A stretch of DNA of 64,000 nt from Planctomycetota bacterium (GTDB taxonomy: Bacteria > Planctomycetota > UBA1135 > UBA2386): NCBI GenBank assembly GCA_014192625.1, contig BJHM01000015.1, positions 1 to 64,000 on the forward strand. Direction: 5' to 3'. Made by a program: the position numbers and the translations under genes. The notes below the pieces were generated by a model that did no database searches, was not told the DNA's origin, and was given only the letters and a program-made list of their open reading frames with translations. Of the stretch, positions 1 through 9,120 are shown piece by piece; position 1 is the stretch's first letter, and every line of letters begins with the position of its first letter.

Positions 1-3
1 GGC

Positions 4-330
4 AGTCAGCACGCTTTCTTGGCCAGCACAGAGACCGCTCCCCGCCCGCATCATCAGGTCCTCGTCGGCAACTCCATCAGCCCCGTTATCCCTCTAACGG
101 AAGCTCCGACTGCAGCGGTGAACGCACGGCCGCCAGCAGCGGCACGTCGGCCAAAAGCCCCAGCGACAGAAAGCACCTTCCTGATCGAATCCGGATCCTG
201 GATCGCCGCCAGCAGCCGTCGCGGTCCCCCACATCGGGGACACAGCAAAACCTCAATGAGGTATACCCGCCGTAACAGTGACGCCCACGTGTAACGGCGG
301 CGCGGCCCAATTCGCCGCTTGCGCCGAGCA
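4..330. repeat. Direct repeat copy 1 (IS91-type element 3' end)
   Basis: This stretch is nearly identical to 2336-2668 in the same orientation. Shared blocks include the sequence around 70-125 and 225-330, with small indels and substitutions in between. It carries the end of an IS91-type transposase on the minus strand. The right border near 330-340 is where similarity to the second copy stops and a truncated plus-strand reading frame begins, so it looks like an insertion or recombination boundary. Confidence 0.85.
54..329 (-). pseudogene. IS91-family transposase, C-terminal remnant
   Basis: The minus-strand translation reads RRRYTWASLLRRVYLIEVLL followed by CPRCGGPRRLLAAIQDPDSI. This is the typical tail of IS91/IS801-type Y2 transposases: a WA-L-RV segment, a CPxCGG zinc-knuckle-like motif, then an (A)AIxDPxxI helix. 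Only the last 90 or so residues are present. The catalytic HUH and tyrosine part is absent, so the element cannot move by itself. The reading frame continues upstream to 779, but that part lies opposite another frame and shows no transposase features. Confidence 0.75.
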
Positions 331-668
331 CCCGGCGCGCGAGCCGACAGCGAGCGGCGGATCGACTCAGCGAGTTGGGTCTGCTGAAGAACCGCAGCTG
401 GTTTCGGCGCAGCGCCGCCCACCACAGCGCGGACCGCAGCATCGAGCAGTTCGGCAGCGACACCCCCCGGCTCTTGCGTGTCGCGACCACCGAACCTCCG
501 CGCGTGCGCGCGCTGCTCGGTGCCTTCGGGCAGGTGCTGCGCACGCCCGACGCGTTGCTCATGGGCTTGCGTCGCTCGCTGCATCCGCTCTCGCGGTTCG
601 AGTTCGGAGTGTTCGGCGTGCTGCCCACTGCCGAGGCATGGCAGGCGAAGACGAGGCGCGTCGCGTGA
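330..668 (+). pseudogene. 5'-truncated coding fragment of unknown function
   Basis: A plus-strand frame is open from the repeat border to a TGA at 666-668. It translates to a protein-like sequence (for example ADRLSELGLLKNRSWFRR, then RVRALLGAFGQVLRTPDALL and LHPLSRFEFGVFGVLPTAEA). No good start codon precedes the protein-like part; the frame simply emerges from the IS91-type repeat. I read it as the C-terminal end of a gene whose 5' part was removed when the element inserted or recombined. I do not recognise the family. It converges on the gene at 709-1536. Confidence 0.4.
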
Positions 669-708
669 GAGATGCCTATCCCCGGCCCACTTCCGAACCG
701 CGCGGAGA

Positions 709-1536
709 CTACTTGCCGTCGACTGGAACCGTGGGCTGCGCAGCCACGCCGAGCCGAGACCAGACCACGTCTCGCGCAACGGTCCTCAATCGCCGCAACT
801 CGTCGAGCAGTTCAAGACTCTTTGGGTGGGTCGACCGAGTCACGTAAATGATCGCGTTCGCGGGTCCCCGCTGGTCGTTCTTTCTCCTCGACGTAGAGTT
901 GATGCAGAGGAAGTCGTGATTCATGCGCCCGAGGCGCAGCGACTCTAGAGCCGCCTCATTCTGCTTGCCCCTCGCGTCGTCTGCCGAATCCGGCTCGTAC
1001 TCGATGATGACGTAGTGCCCTGACTCAGTGGCGGCGTGAAAGTCAGCAAATCTCTGCCGCCAGTGTTCGACCTCGAACTCCTTCGCAGCCTTGACGAATC
1101 CTTCGATCGCTTCTCGCAATTCCACAGATCGATGACGCGCTTCTGCTTTCAGAGCCTCACCAGGAAGACCATCGACGATCTCCTCCCACTTGATTCCATA
1201 GTACGCGAGCTGCCCTTTCACGCAGGGACTATTGGACTCGCTCGTGTTCAGCATGTCATGGAGGAACGGAACGTGACGCACAGGATGGTAGAACTCGTCC
1301 CGCGGCTCGAGCGCCATGGCCTCCTCAGACCAGGGTAGCTGGTTGATCTGATCATCAACCGCTTTCCGAGCGAGCACCGGCGGGGCCATCTCGACTTCAG
1401 GCGGCGACTCCTTCGCGACCTCTACGCTCCGGTCGCGCGGGCCAACCGGAACCTGCGCTTCGCGTAAGGTGAGCAGCCAGACCCCATACAAGGCTCCAAG
1501 GCCGAGAATCACCATGAGCAGCACGCGAGCAAGCAT
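709..1536 (-). CDS. Membrane-anchored protein of unknown function
   Basis: About 275 residues. The N-terminus (MLARVLLMVILGLGALYGVW) is one hydrophobic helix, so the protein is probably an inner-membrane anchor or uncleaved signal with a soluble C-terminal domain. The soluble part is rich in charged helices and has an acidic patch near YEPDSADDARG. I chose the ATG at 1536 because it overlaps the TGA of the upstream gene (TGATG arrangement); a GTG two codons earlier is possible. It is translationally coupled to 1536-2042. No family is recognised. The pair sits between IS91-type remnants and may be cargo or an old genomic fragment. Confidence 0.55.
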   Translation of the reverse strand: MLARVLLMVILGLGALYGVWLLTLREAQVPVGPRDRSVEVAKESPPEVEMAPPVLARKAVDDQINQLPWSEEAMALEPRDEFYHPVRHVPFLHDMLNTSESNSPCVKGQLAYYGIKWEEIVDGLPGEALKAEARHRSVELREAIEGFVKAAKEFEVEHWRQRFADFHAATESGHYVIIEYEPDSADDARGKQNEAALESLRLGRMNHDFLCINSTSRRKNDQRGPANAIIYVTRSTHPKSLELLDELRRLRTVARDVVWSRLGVAAQPTVPVDGK

Positions 1537-2042
1537 CAGCACTTCTTACACTTTACTGTGGCCGACCCACTATTGATGACCGCACCCTCGGGGCCGGTCC
1601 ACCGGATCAGGAACGTGGCCTCACTATCACCCGATGTGGTGCATGCAGTGTAGAGGCTCAGGGGAAAGACGCTTGACAAGGTAGCCGTCCCGTTCGGGTG
1701 CACTTGCGTGCCCGTCCACTGAAGCGGAAACTTAACCGTCGCGAACAGAACGTCGGCTGCCGGAACGGGAAGCGGCGCAGCAGGAGGCGGGGCGTAGGGG
1801 AACGTCACGTTCACGTCGACGAGCAGGTCATGCTGGCACTGCCTCACATTCAGACAACCCTCTCGAGGGCACGCACCATCGAGAGTGCTCGGATTCGTGA
1901 TCGTGCCGGCAACCGCCCATGCCGGAGGGCCGGGAACGCTGATGGCTGGAGACGTCACCGCCGTGCTTGCCGAGCACCCACACTGGGCATGAGCGAGGTC
2001 GAGCAAGCAACCAAAGAGGACCCCCATCACGTTTTTCCTCAT
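1536..2042 (-). CDS. Small secreted cysteine-rich protein, unknown
   Basis: 168 residues from the ATG at 2042, chosen because it starts a signal peptide (MRKNVMGVLFGCLLDLAHAQ). The mature part begins with CGCSAS, carries further cysteine pairs (ACPREGC, CQHD) and ends in KCKKC, suggesting disulfide bonds in an extracytoplasmic protein. The remainder looks beta-rich (VDVNVTFPY, KFPLQWTGTQV). Its TGA overlaps the start of the downstream membrane protein, so the two are probably co-translated and may work together at the cell surface. I recognise no family. Confidence 0.5.
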   Translation of the reverse strand: MRKNVMGVLFGCLLDLAHAQCGCSASTAVTSPAISVPGPPAWAVAGTITNPSTLDGACPREGCLNVRQCQHDLLVDVNVTFPYAPPPAAPLPVPAADVLFATVKFPLQWTGTQVHPNGTATLSSVFPLSLYTACTTSGDSEATFLIRWTGPEGAVINSGSATVKCKKC

Positions 2043-2335
2043 ACCCGAACCAACTACCCCCCCTCTGCACCTTTGCAAGTCGAATCACAAAAAGTTCTTC
2101 CTCGTGAGCAACCCATGCACGGGGTGCGTCCCGAGATCTAACGATCCGAGGCACGACCATAGATGCGGGCCAGTTCGGACAGCCGGGAGATTTACACGCC
2201 AGCCTGAGTCCAGCGACACCGGAGCAGATAGGAAATTCAAACACGGTCCCGGACCGCCCGGAACCCGCCTTACCACGGGTCCAAGGCCCGATCGTCGCCG
2301 TCAACCCCACAGCCGAACCTCCCTCCGGCACGGCA
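2043..2335. other. Gap with a possible gene remnant
   Basis: Between the secreted-protein gene and the second repeat copy. Minus-strand frames across 2085-2385 read partly protein-like (GTVFEFPICSGVAGLRLACK), but there is no credible start, and the frame runs into the repeat. It may be the tail of a gene truncated by the element. No other feature is evident. Confidence 0.3.
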
Positions 2336-2668
2336 TTCAGCACGCTTTCTTGGCCAGCGCAGAGACCGCTCCCCGCCCGCTCCATCAGCAGCAGGTCCTC
2401 GTCGGCAACTCCATCAGCCCCGTTATCCCTCTAACGGAAGCTCCGACTGCAGCGGTGAACGCGTAAGCCGCCAGGCACCGGCACATCAGCTGACAGCCAA
2501 AGCGACAGAAAGCACTTTCTGGATCGACTCAGGATCCTTAGATTGCCGCCATTAGCCGTCGCGGTCCCCCACATCGGGGACACAGCAAAACCTCAATGAG
2601 GTATACCCGCCGTAACAGTGAAGCCCACGTGTAACGGCGGCGCGGCCCAATTCGCCGCTTGCGCCGAA
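2336..2668. repeat. Direct repeat copy 2 (IS91-type element 3' end)
   Basis: Same orientation as copy 1 at 4-330. The block 2544-2665 matches 210-330 almost base for base, while the middle differs more. The spacing between copies is about 2.33 kb, enclosing the two coupled genes and the truncated fragment. Confidence 0.85.
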
Positions 2669-2670
2669 CG
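2538..2670 (-). pseudogene. IS91-family transposase remnant, second copy
   Basis: The minus strand reads RRKRRIGPRRRYTWASLLRR and then LCPRCGGPRRLMAAI before a stop, where copy 1 continues with QDPDSIRKV. The stop therefore truncates the transposase tail further. Upstream of about 2670 the frame loses similarity to transposase. Confidence 0.7.
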
Positions 2671-2681
2671 ACAGTCGTTGC

Positions 2682-2909
2682 GTGACGAAATATGGGAGGA
2701 GCGGCTGGGGGTCGCGGCGCACGGCCGCAGAACGTGCGACCGAATTGAAGCGCCCGCTCACGGAAATGCGGGCCGCGTATTACTACCGTTTCCAGTTGAA
2801 AAACATAATCGCCGCCAACGTGCGCGATGTGTCGGATTTCGTCATGAAAAGACCGGGCAAACCCATTCAAGTCTCTTTGCACTCACTGGTGGCGTGCAAA
2901 CTGGCTTAG
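2682..2909 (+). pseudogene. Possible truncated gene fragment
   Basis: The plus-strand frame ends at the TAG at 2907-2909 and contains a protein-like stretch (TEMRAAYYYRFQLKNIIAAN, then VRDVSDFVMKRPGKPIQVSL). It begins right after the end of repeat copy 2, mirroring the truncated frame that follows copy 1. No family is recognised; the opposite strand is also open here, so this is a weak call. Confidence 0.25.
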
Positions 2910-3119
2910 TCCGATGGCCGACATCTGGACCAAGGCCAAGCGGACAAGCCCAAGGCCGATGTGCTGACCTGCCCCAACTGCCTGGGCCGGCGCACACTCC
3001 TCGCTGCCATTCACGATCCGGACAGCATTCGCAAGATCCTCCAGCACCTCGGCCTCCCCGTCGAACCGCAGCCCGTCGCTCCCGCAAGACCGCCGCCGCA
3101 AGCTCGACTGCCCTGGTGA
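2910..3119 (+). pseudogene. IS91-family transposase C-terminus, divergent third copy
   Basis: The frame starting just after the TAG at 2907 reads KADVLTCPNCLGRRTLLAAI, then HDPDSIRKILQHLGLP, a proline-rich tail and a TGA at 3117-3119. This is the same CPxC...AAIxDPxxI tail as the two repeats, but on the plus strand and clearly divergent, with the normal end of an IS91-type transposase. It has no start and no catalytic part. Confidence 0.75.
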
Positions 3120-3548
3120 TCGGGCACCGCGCCCGCCCTGGTTCACGCCGAGCCCCAGCAACTCCGAACTCCCCCAGCAGCAGCTCGGCCGGCGGCGCTA
3201 CGTTCACAGCGCAACCAACCGCGGAATCTCACCTCGACACGGGCCGGCCGCGGCGATCGAGGGAGGCCACTTCTCCGACCGGACAGCCACGACCACCATC
3301 CCGCTCGGCTCTCGGATGGTCCGAGAGCCCCTTTGGACTTCCTATGGCGCTCGCTGTAGCCGACGCCGTCGAGCGAGTCCTCTTGCTTGAGTTGCTCGAG
3401 CAGGAAGTGGGCTACCGAAGGGGCGCGGACTAGCGGGCGTGACCCGGTGGACGAGGGCGCGCGGGTGCGGCAGGATCGCACGGATGGGTCGCCTCATTGC
3501 ACAGCGGCAGGTGGCGAAAAAGTAAGCGAGCTGTGGTGCAAGAAGCAG
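3120..3548. other. Gap without a convincing gene
   Basis: GC-rich sequence between the transposase tail and phhB. Several frames are open on both strands, but none has a start, a motif or protein-like composition I would defend. It may hold the terminal part of the decayed mobile element. Confidence 0.4.
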
Positions 3549-3833
3549 CTATACGATTTCGCTCGCGTCGATTGCTGCCGCCAATGCAAAGTCGCGCTCG
3601 GTGACATAGCCAACGTAGTGCGTCGTTAGCGCGATGGTGACGCGATGGTAGGCGTTGCGCCAATCGGGATGGTGATCGTGCGCCTCTGCGAGCACCGCGA
3701 CGCGCGTCATGAACGCGAACGCCGCAGCGAAGTTGTAAAACTCAAACTCCCGATGCAGCGCGTTGTCCGCCAACGTCCATTGCGGCAACGTGCAGAGCCT
3801 CTGCTTCAGCTCGGCGTCCGTGAAGGGCTTCAT
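3549..3833 (-). CDS. phhB: Pterin-4a-carbinolamine dehydratase
   Basis: 94 residues, the usual length for this enzyme. It dehydrates 4a-hydroxytetrahydrobiopterin, recycling the pterin cofactor of aromatic amino-acid hydroxylases in the cytoplasm. The signature is complete: EAHDHHPDWRNAYHRVTIAL followed by TTH, giving the paired histidines, the D-W and the second-histidine loop of the active site. The C-terminus (TERDFALAAAIDA) also fits. No phenylalanine hydroxylase lies in the window, so the partner is elsewhere or the protein has a stand-alone role. It is divergent from the sulfatase at 3963. Confidence 0.93.
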   Translation of the reverse strand: MKPFTDAELKQRLCTLPQWTLADNALHREFEFYNFAAAFAFMTRVAVLAEAHDHHPDWRNAYHRVTIALTTHYVGYVTERDFALAAAIDASEIV

Positions 3834-3962
3834 CCATGCGAGCTTGCCGGTTAAAGACCACGCCGTCTACCACGCAGTCGCAGCTCGCAAGCGGCAAAAC
3901 CAGCGCAAACAAATCCTCTTTCACCCCGCTTATGGATCAGCCGCTAGGGTCTGATAGCAGTC

Positions 3963-5537
3963 ATGCGCGGCATCAAAAAAGCCCTCACTCTGCTGCTCCT
4001 GCACGCGACCACGCTGGCAAGCCTAGCTGCACAGACAAGCCCTGCGCAAAAAGCGCGGCAGAACGTGCTGTTTATCGCGGTCGACGACCTGCGACCGGAA
4101 CTCGGCTGCTACGGCGCCGGCTACATCCACAGTCCAAACATCGACCGCCTCGCGAAGCAAGGCATGGTGTTCCGCCGCGCATACTGCCAACAAGCGGTGT
4201 GCTCACCATCGCGCTCCAGTGTGATGACCGGCACGCGGCCGGACACGACCAAGGTTTGGGACCTTACGACGCACTTCCGCAAGGCGCTGCCGGACGTCGT
4301 CACGCTCGGCCAGCACTTCATGCAGCACGGCTACTTCGTGCAGGGCATGGGCAAGATTTATCATGGCGGCCTCGATGATGCGAAGACCTGGTCCGTGCCT
4401 TGGCAAACACCAAAGGCCACCAAATACGCGCTGCCTCAAAACCAGGCACTCGACCGCCGCAATCGCAGCAGCGATGCCCCGAAAGATGCGGACCAGAAGG
4501 ACAAGGATGGCACTGGGGACAATGCGAAGGCCGCCGTCGATCCCGATGCGGCGCAAGCCTCGGGCTTCAATGTGCGCGGCCCCGCGTTTGAATGCGCCGA
4601 TGTGCCGGACAACACCTATCAGGATGGCAAGGTCGCCGAACTCGCGATCGCCACGCTGCAAAAATGCAGCCGGCAAGCGGCACCGTTTTTTCTCGCGGTC
4701 GGCTTCATAAAGCCGCACCTGCCCTTCATTGCGCCGAAGCAATATTGGGATCGCTATGACCCGGCGCAGATCCAACTCGCGACCAATACGTTTAGTCCAA
4801 ATGGTGCGCCCAACTACGCGGTGCAGCCCGGCGGCGAACTGCGCAACTACCACGGGATTCCTGAGGGCTCGATCCCTTTTGACCTCGCGCGACAGCTAAA
4901 GCACGCCTACTACGCGGCCATCAGCTACACCGACGCGCAGGTGGGTTTGTTGCTCGACGAACTAGACCGGCTCGACATCACCAGGAACACCATCGTGATT
5001 CTCTGGGGCGATCACGGCTACAAGCTCGGCGAGCACGATGCATGGTGCAAGCACAGCAATGTCGAGAACGACGTGCGCGCGCCACTGATCCTGACTGCGC
5101 CGGACATGCTGCAGCGCGGCATGAGCACGGATGCGCTCGTTGAGTTTGTGGACATCTACCCGACGCTGTCCGAGCTAGCGGGCCTGCCGCTGCCAGGTCA
5201 CCTTGAAGGGGTCAGCTTTGCGCCGCTACTCGCCGATCCGAAACGCGTTTGGAAAAGCGCTGCCTTTAGTCAATATCCGCGGGAGTCTGGCAAGACCGGC
5301 AACCAAAACCTGATGGGCTATTCCATGCGCACCGAGCGGCATCGCTTGACAGTCTGGGTCTTGAGCAAGGACCACACCGCGGTCGTCGCCACCGAGCTCT
5401 ACGACGAAGTGAACGACCCGCAGGAGAACACCAACGTGGCAGACTTGCCCGCCAATGCGCCGCTCATTGCGCAGTTGATGACGCAGTGGCAGCAGGGCTG
5501 GCAAGGTGCCAGGCCTTCGTTCAGCTCCCAACATTGA
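3963..5537 (+). CDS. Secreted sulfatase, iduronate-2-sulfatase-like
   Basis: 524 residues with a signal peptide (LLLLHATTLASLAAQ). Type I sulfatases hydrolyse sulfate esters using a formylglycine made from the Cys of CxPSR. Here the motif is CSPSR with C80, preceded by the metal-binding DD at 41-42, and a late GDHGYKLGEH supplies further metal and active-site residues. The pattern around AVDDLRPELGCYG and the WDLTTHFR segment after the motif are typical of iduronate-2-sulfatase relatives. The protein is probably periplasmic or exported and acts on sulfated polysaccharide. It is followed after 22 bases by a second sulfatase, so the two are likely co-transcribed. No sulfatase-maturing enzyme is visible here. 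Confidence 0.92.
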   Translation: MRGIKKALTLLLLHATTLASLAAQTSPAQKARQNVLFIAVDDLRPELGCYGAGYIHSPNIDRLAKQGMVFRRAYCQQAVCSPSRSSVMTGTRPDTTKVWDLTTHFRKALPDVVTLGQHFMQHGYFVQGMGKIYHGGLDDAKTWSVPWQTPKATKYALPQNQALDRRNRSSDAPKDADQKDKDGTGDNAKAAVDPDAAQASGFNVRGPAFECADVPDNTYQDGKVAELAIATLQKCSRQAAPFFLAVGFIKPHLPFIAPKQYWDRYDPAQIQLATNTFSPNGAPNYAVQPGGELRNYHGIPEGSIPFDLARQLKHAYYAAISYTDAQVGLLLDELDRLDITRNTIVILWGDHGYKLGEHDAWCKHSNVENDVRAPLILTAPDMLQRGMSTDALVEFVDIYPTLSELAGLPLPGHLEGVSFAPLLADPKRVWKSAAFSQYPRESGKTGNQNLMGYSMRTERHRLTVWVLSKDHTAVVATELYDEVNDPQENTNVADLPANAPLIAQLMTQWQQGWQGARPSFSSQH

Positions 5538-5559
5538 TTGCCGAACTCACGCGACACCC

Positions 5560-6876
5560 ATGCACATAAAAACATTCGCTGCAGCGCTGATCCTCGCCAT
5601 CGCGCCTTGCGCGCAAGGTTTCGCACAGGCCCACGCGCAAGACCCCGCGCGCAAGCCGAACATCGTGTTTATCCTCGCGGACGATCTCGGCATCGCCAAC
5701 GTCGGCTGCTACGGCGCGGACCATGCAAAGACCCCCAACATCGATGCGCTGGCAAAGGGCGGCACGCGCTTTACTCACGCCTACACAGCACCACTCTGCG
5801 GCCCGTCACGCGCGATGATCATGACGGGGCGCTACGCGTTCCGCACCGGCGCAGTGAGCCAGGATCAGACTGGCGAGATGAGTGCCGACCGCGAGACCTT
5901 CCTGCCAAGGCTCCTCAAACCTGCCGGCTACACAACGACGTCGATCGGCAAATGGGGCCAACTGCCGCTTGGGCCTGCGGAGTTTGGCTTCGACGATTAC
6001 CTACGGTTCAGGGGCAGCGGCATCTACTGGAACACGCAGGCGCACGGCAACAACTACGAACGAAACGGCGAACCGCAGAATCTGCGCGACGGCGAGTACA
6101 TGCCGGACCTGATGCACCAGCATCTTGTCGACTTTCTAAAAGCACACCGAGCCGATCCGTTCTACGTCTACTACTCGCTGTCGCACGTCCACTCGGAAAT
6201 CCTGCCGACACCCGATAGCGAAAAGGGCAGCACGAATCTTTATGCCGACAACATCGCCTACATGGACAAGCTCGTCGGCAAGTTGGTGAACGAACTGGAA
6301 CGGCTGCAGCTGCGCGAGCACACGCTGATCGTGTTCTTCGGCGACAACGGCACCGCCAAGGCGCTCGCCAGTCGCTCCACCATCGGTGGCCGCCCATTGT
6401 CCGGCGAGAAGGGCTCGATGCTTGAAGGCGGTGGCCTTGTGCCAATGATCGTCAACTGGCCCGGCAAGGTGCCCGCGAACAAAGTCTCGCCTGCTTTTTT
6501 TGATGCCAGCGACTTCGTGCCGACGCTTGCAGAACTCGCGGGTGCACCTCTGCCAGCCACCCTAAAACTCGACGGTAGGAGCCAGCTCGCACTGTGGCGA
6601 GGCGAAGCCGTCACGCCGCGCGAATGGGCCTTCAATCAACTTGCCAACCATTGGTATGTGCGCTCTTCCGGCTGGAAACTGACAGAGAAGGGCGAGCTCT
6701 ATGACATGAGCGGAGCGCCGTTTCAGGAGACGCTCGTAGCTGCGGACACGAAGGACGAAGCCGCCATCGCCGCGCGCAACCGCCTGCACGCAGCGCTCGA
6801 CACGCTACAACCACAAAACGGTGTCAAGGATAGCGGTGACGGCACCGGTCGACACGCAAACCGGCAAGACAAGTAG
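5560..6876 (+). CDS. Secreted sulfatase
   Basis: 438 residues from the ATG at 5560, chosen because it begins a signal peptide (MHIKTFAAALILAIAPCAQG) and leaves a short gap after the upstream gene; the frame is open further upstream. DD at 41-42 and CGPSR at 80-84 give the type I sulfatase active site, with C80 the residue to be converted to formylglycine. FFGDNGTAK in the middle is the second metal-binding segment. It differs in sequence from its neighbour, so the pair probably removes sulfate from different positions of the same glycan. Confidence 0.92.
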   Translation: MHIKTFAAALILAIAPCAQGFAQAHAQDPARKPNIVFILADDLGIANVGCYGADHAKTPNIDALAKGGTRFTHAYTAPLCGPSRAMIMTGRYAFRTGAVSQDQTGEMSADRETFLPRLLKPAGYTTTSIGKWGQLPLGPAEFGFDDYLRFRGSGIYWNTQAHGNNYERNGEPQNLRDGEYMPDLMHQHLVDFLKAHRADPFYVYYSLSHVHSEILPTPDSEKGSTNLYADNIAYMDKLVGKLVNELERLQLREHTLIVFFGDNGTAKALASRSTIGGRPLSGEKGSMLEGGGLVPMIVNWPGKVPANKVSPAFFDASDFVPTLAELAGAPLPATLKLDGRSQLALWRGEAVTPREWAFNQLANHWYVRSSGWKLTEKGELYDMSGAPFQETLVAADTKDEAAIAARNRLHAALDTLQPQNGVKDSGDGTGRHANRQDK

Positions 6877-7376
6877 CGAGCAACGGTCGGCGGTCCTTCT
6901 GCAGTAGGGCCCGCCGCTCTTAGCAGTAGCGAGCGAGCAACTCGAAGTAAGGCTCCGGATGTTGCTGCAGGCGAATGAAGCGAGCCCCGCGCGGCGCGCC
7001 CTGCCAGCAGTTCACGTTAACGAGCGCCATCTGCGGCGGATCCGCAGCCCTTGGCTAATGGCACGGCCCGCAGTCGCTGTCAGCAAGCATCGGAGAAGGG
7101 CGCCTCGCCAAAGCCAGTCGCTGATTGCTGACCGCTCATCGAAAAAGCATGCACCGAGCTTGCTGAAAACGGCCACGCACACAGGCCTGGCGCCCCTGTT
7201 TCCATTCCCCGCAAAGCTGGGTAGCAGATCGATTGGCGCATTTTGCACGAGGCTTTTGCGCGGCGGCCGCAACGGCAACGGTCGGCACCGTGTTGTTGGC
7301 CAGTGCACGGTCGCACAAGCGGTCGCGCGCCAGCGGGTCGCGCGGTCACACGCTCTTGCACGCCGAGCTGATCGCC
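6877..7376. other. 500-base gap between convergent genes
   Basis: It lies between the plus-strand sulfatase and the minus-strand esterase. A minus-strand frame ending near 6919 reads ADPPQMALVNVNCWQGAPRG, then ARFIRLQQHPEPYFELLARYC. This resembles a genuine C-terminus but has a stop just upstream and no start, so it may be the stub of a deleted gene. Nothing else is convincing. Confidence 0.35.
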
Positions 7377-9062
7377 CTAGTGCTGCTTCAAGTAACCCAA
7401 AGCGAGCAACTCGCCGAGCGCGACGATGCCTTCGGTCGAGAGCACGATCTGCAACTCCTGGCCTGGCAGATCGAAGGCCTCGAGGCGGATGATCTTTGGG
7501 TCTTTGGCGGCGAGCCTCTTCAGTTCGCTGGTCACATCGATTTTATCGAGGCCCTGCTCGCGCGTCGGCGGTTGCTGGCTGACGAACCACTTCAGATCAG
7601 GCAGGCCCAGATCCTCGCGGCTCTTTGTGACGATCGATGCGAGCCACGCGACCGCTTGCTTGCGATAGGGACCAAACGACATGTCGTTTTCGCCGAGGTG
7701 ATAAAAGATGCCGGCCAACTCCACTTCATGGCCCCGCGCCACAAGCTCCTGCATCGTGTCGCGCACGAACGTGAGGAACTGCTGGTAGAGGTTGCGCGAC
7801 TTGGCCTCGCTGCCCGCGGGCGTCCAGTCGATGATCTGCGAACCGCTGTGCGTAAACTTGGCGATGGCGATGTTGTCCGGCAACTTGCGGGCAAGCGCTT
7901 TGCCAAAGCTAAGCTCCGGGCCAAACGTGTCGTAACAGCCAGAAGGCCCCAGCGGTTCAAAGCCATCGGAGACCTGGTAGTTGCCGAGGCTGTACTTGAA
8001 GGCGATCTTATTGTTGTCCTCGTGAAGCGCAGCCTTGCCCTTTAGCCCCTTCAAATCTTGCACGAAGGCGCGTTCGCCTTCCATGTTGCGATGCCCCGCG
8101 AGCACGAACAGCTTCACCTTGCTGCCCTTCGCATAGGGCCAGACCAATAGCGGGCGCGCGTTCTTCTGCCCCTTGCCAATCGTCCGCAGGTAGGCATCGG
8201 CATAGTTCACGCCGTGCTCAAGCTGGCCGAGCGTGCCGTAATGATAGTGCAGGCCAGTCCCGCCACCGATTTCGACGCCGACGTGCGAGGTCGGCACGAA
8301 GTAGACCAATGGATCGGCATCGACAACCTCACGCTGCCCGAGGCTGATCGCATACATGTTCGCTCGGTTGTCCATCCCCCAAACGGTCTTCGTGCAAAGT
8401 TCGCCGATGAAGAACTTGAGATCCGGGGTGCCGAGATCGCGCCGCCACCGCGCGACGAAGTTCTTGAGGTTCTTGCCGTAGCTGTCCCTGTATTCCGTCA
8501 CGAACATGTCGTTCTCGCCCTGATGCCACAGGAAGCCCTCGATCCGATACTTGATCTTTTTTTGATCGAGCGAGGCGAGAGCCGCGCGAAAAAAGTCCAA
8601 GGCGAGCGGATACAGCTTGAAGCCGCTCGGCAGGTCGGGATTCCAGTCGCCCCCCAGGTGCGTGCCGCCTGCGGCGCACTTGAGGATGACGATCGGCGCC
8701 TTGAGGTTCTGCGTGACCTGCCGCGCAAAACTCAACTCCGGCCCGACGACACCGTCCACCGGCTGCAGTGGCACAAAGCCATCCGACTTCAGCTTGTCCT
8801 CGCGCCCAATGCAGTAGGAGAACTTCACGGCGGCTTGCGGTTTCTCCAGGCCCGCGAACGGCGGGAAAAGATGGATGTCCTGCACCTTTGAGTCTGAGCC
8901 CACCATGTTGGACTGACCGGCAAACAGGAACACGCGGAAGACCTTGTCGTCGTCCTGCGCTCGCAGCGAGCCCATAAAGCCGCCGAGGAGCAGCGCCGCA
9001 ACCAGAAGGCGCGCGGCGAGAATGCAGGCGGAGCCCGCGAACGTCGTAGTTTTCTGGCACAT
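7377..9062 (-). CDS. Tandem SGNH carbohydrate esterase (sialate O-acetylesterase-like)
   Basis: 561 residues from the ATG at 9062, which begins a hydrophobic signal peptide ending near LRAQ. Two SGNH esterase domains follow each other. Domain 1 (about 43-300) has FAGQSNMVG with nucleophile S51, CAAGGTHLG for the oxyanion hole, and WHQGEND (180-185). Domain 2 (about 315-555) keeps the fold-like pattern, but the nucleophile motif is LAGHRNMEG, so Ser is replaced by Arg325, and the Gln motif is YHLGEND. The family removes acetyl esters from sugars; acting outside the cytoplasm fits the sulfatases nearby. The second domain is probably non-catalytic. Confidence 0.85.
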   Translation of the reverse strand: MCQKTTTFAGSACILAARLLVAALLLGGFMGSLRAQDDDKVFRVFLFAGQSNMVGSDSKVQDIHLFPPFAGLEKPQAAVKFSYCIGREDKLKSDGFVPLQPVDGVVGPELSFARQVTQNLKAPIVILKCAAGGTHLGGDWNPDLPSGFKLYPLALDFFRAALASLDQKKIKYRIEGFLWHQGENDMFVTEYRDSYGKNLKNFVARWRRDLGTPDLKFFIGELCTKTVWGMDNRANMYAISLGQREVVDADPLVYFVPTSHVGVEIGGGTGLHYHYGTLGQLEHGVNYADAYLRTIGKGQKNARPLLVWPYAKGSKVKLFVLAGHRNMEGERAFVQDLKGLKGKAALHEDNNKIAFKYSLGNYQVSDGFEPLGPSGCYDTFGPELSFGKALARKLPDNIAIAKFTHSGSQIIDWTPAGSEAKSRNLYQQFLTFVRDTMQELVARGHEVELAGIFYHLGENDMSFGPYRKQAVAWLASIVTKSREDLGLPDLKWFVSQQPPTREQGLDKIDVTSELKRLAAKDPKIIRLEAFDLPGQELQIVLSTEGIVALGELLALGYLKQH

Positions 9063-9120
9063 CCGGCAAACCTGCGGCTCGATGAAACTCAACTAACGCC
9101 GCCACAAGCCTGCGGGGCGC

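Noticed and set aside
2618-3433. 271-codon plus-strand frame across repeat copy 2
   Set aside because: It runs through mobile-element remnants in the wrong frame; the real transposase tail is in another frame at 2910-3119.
7233-8045. 270-codon plus-strand frame opposite the SGNH esterase
   Set aside because: Overlaps the conserved second SGNH domain on the other strand; shadow composition.
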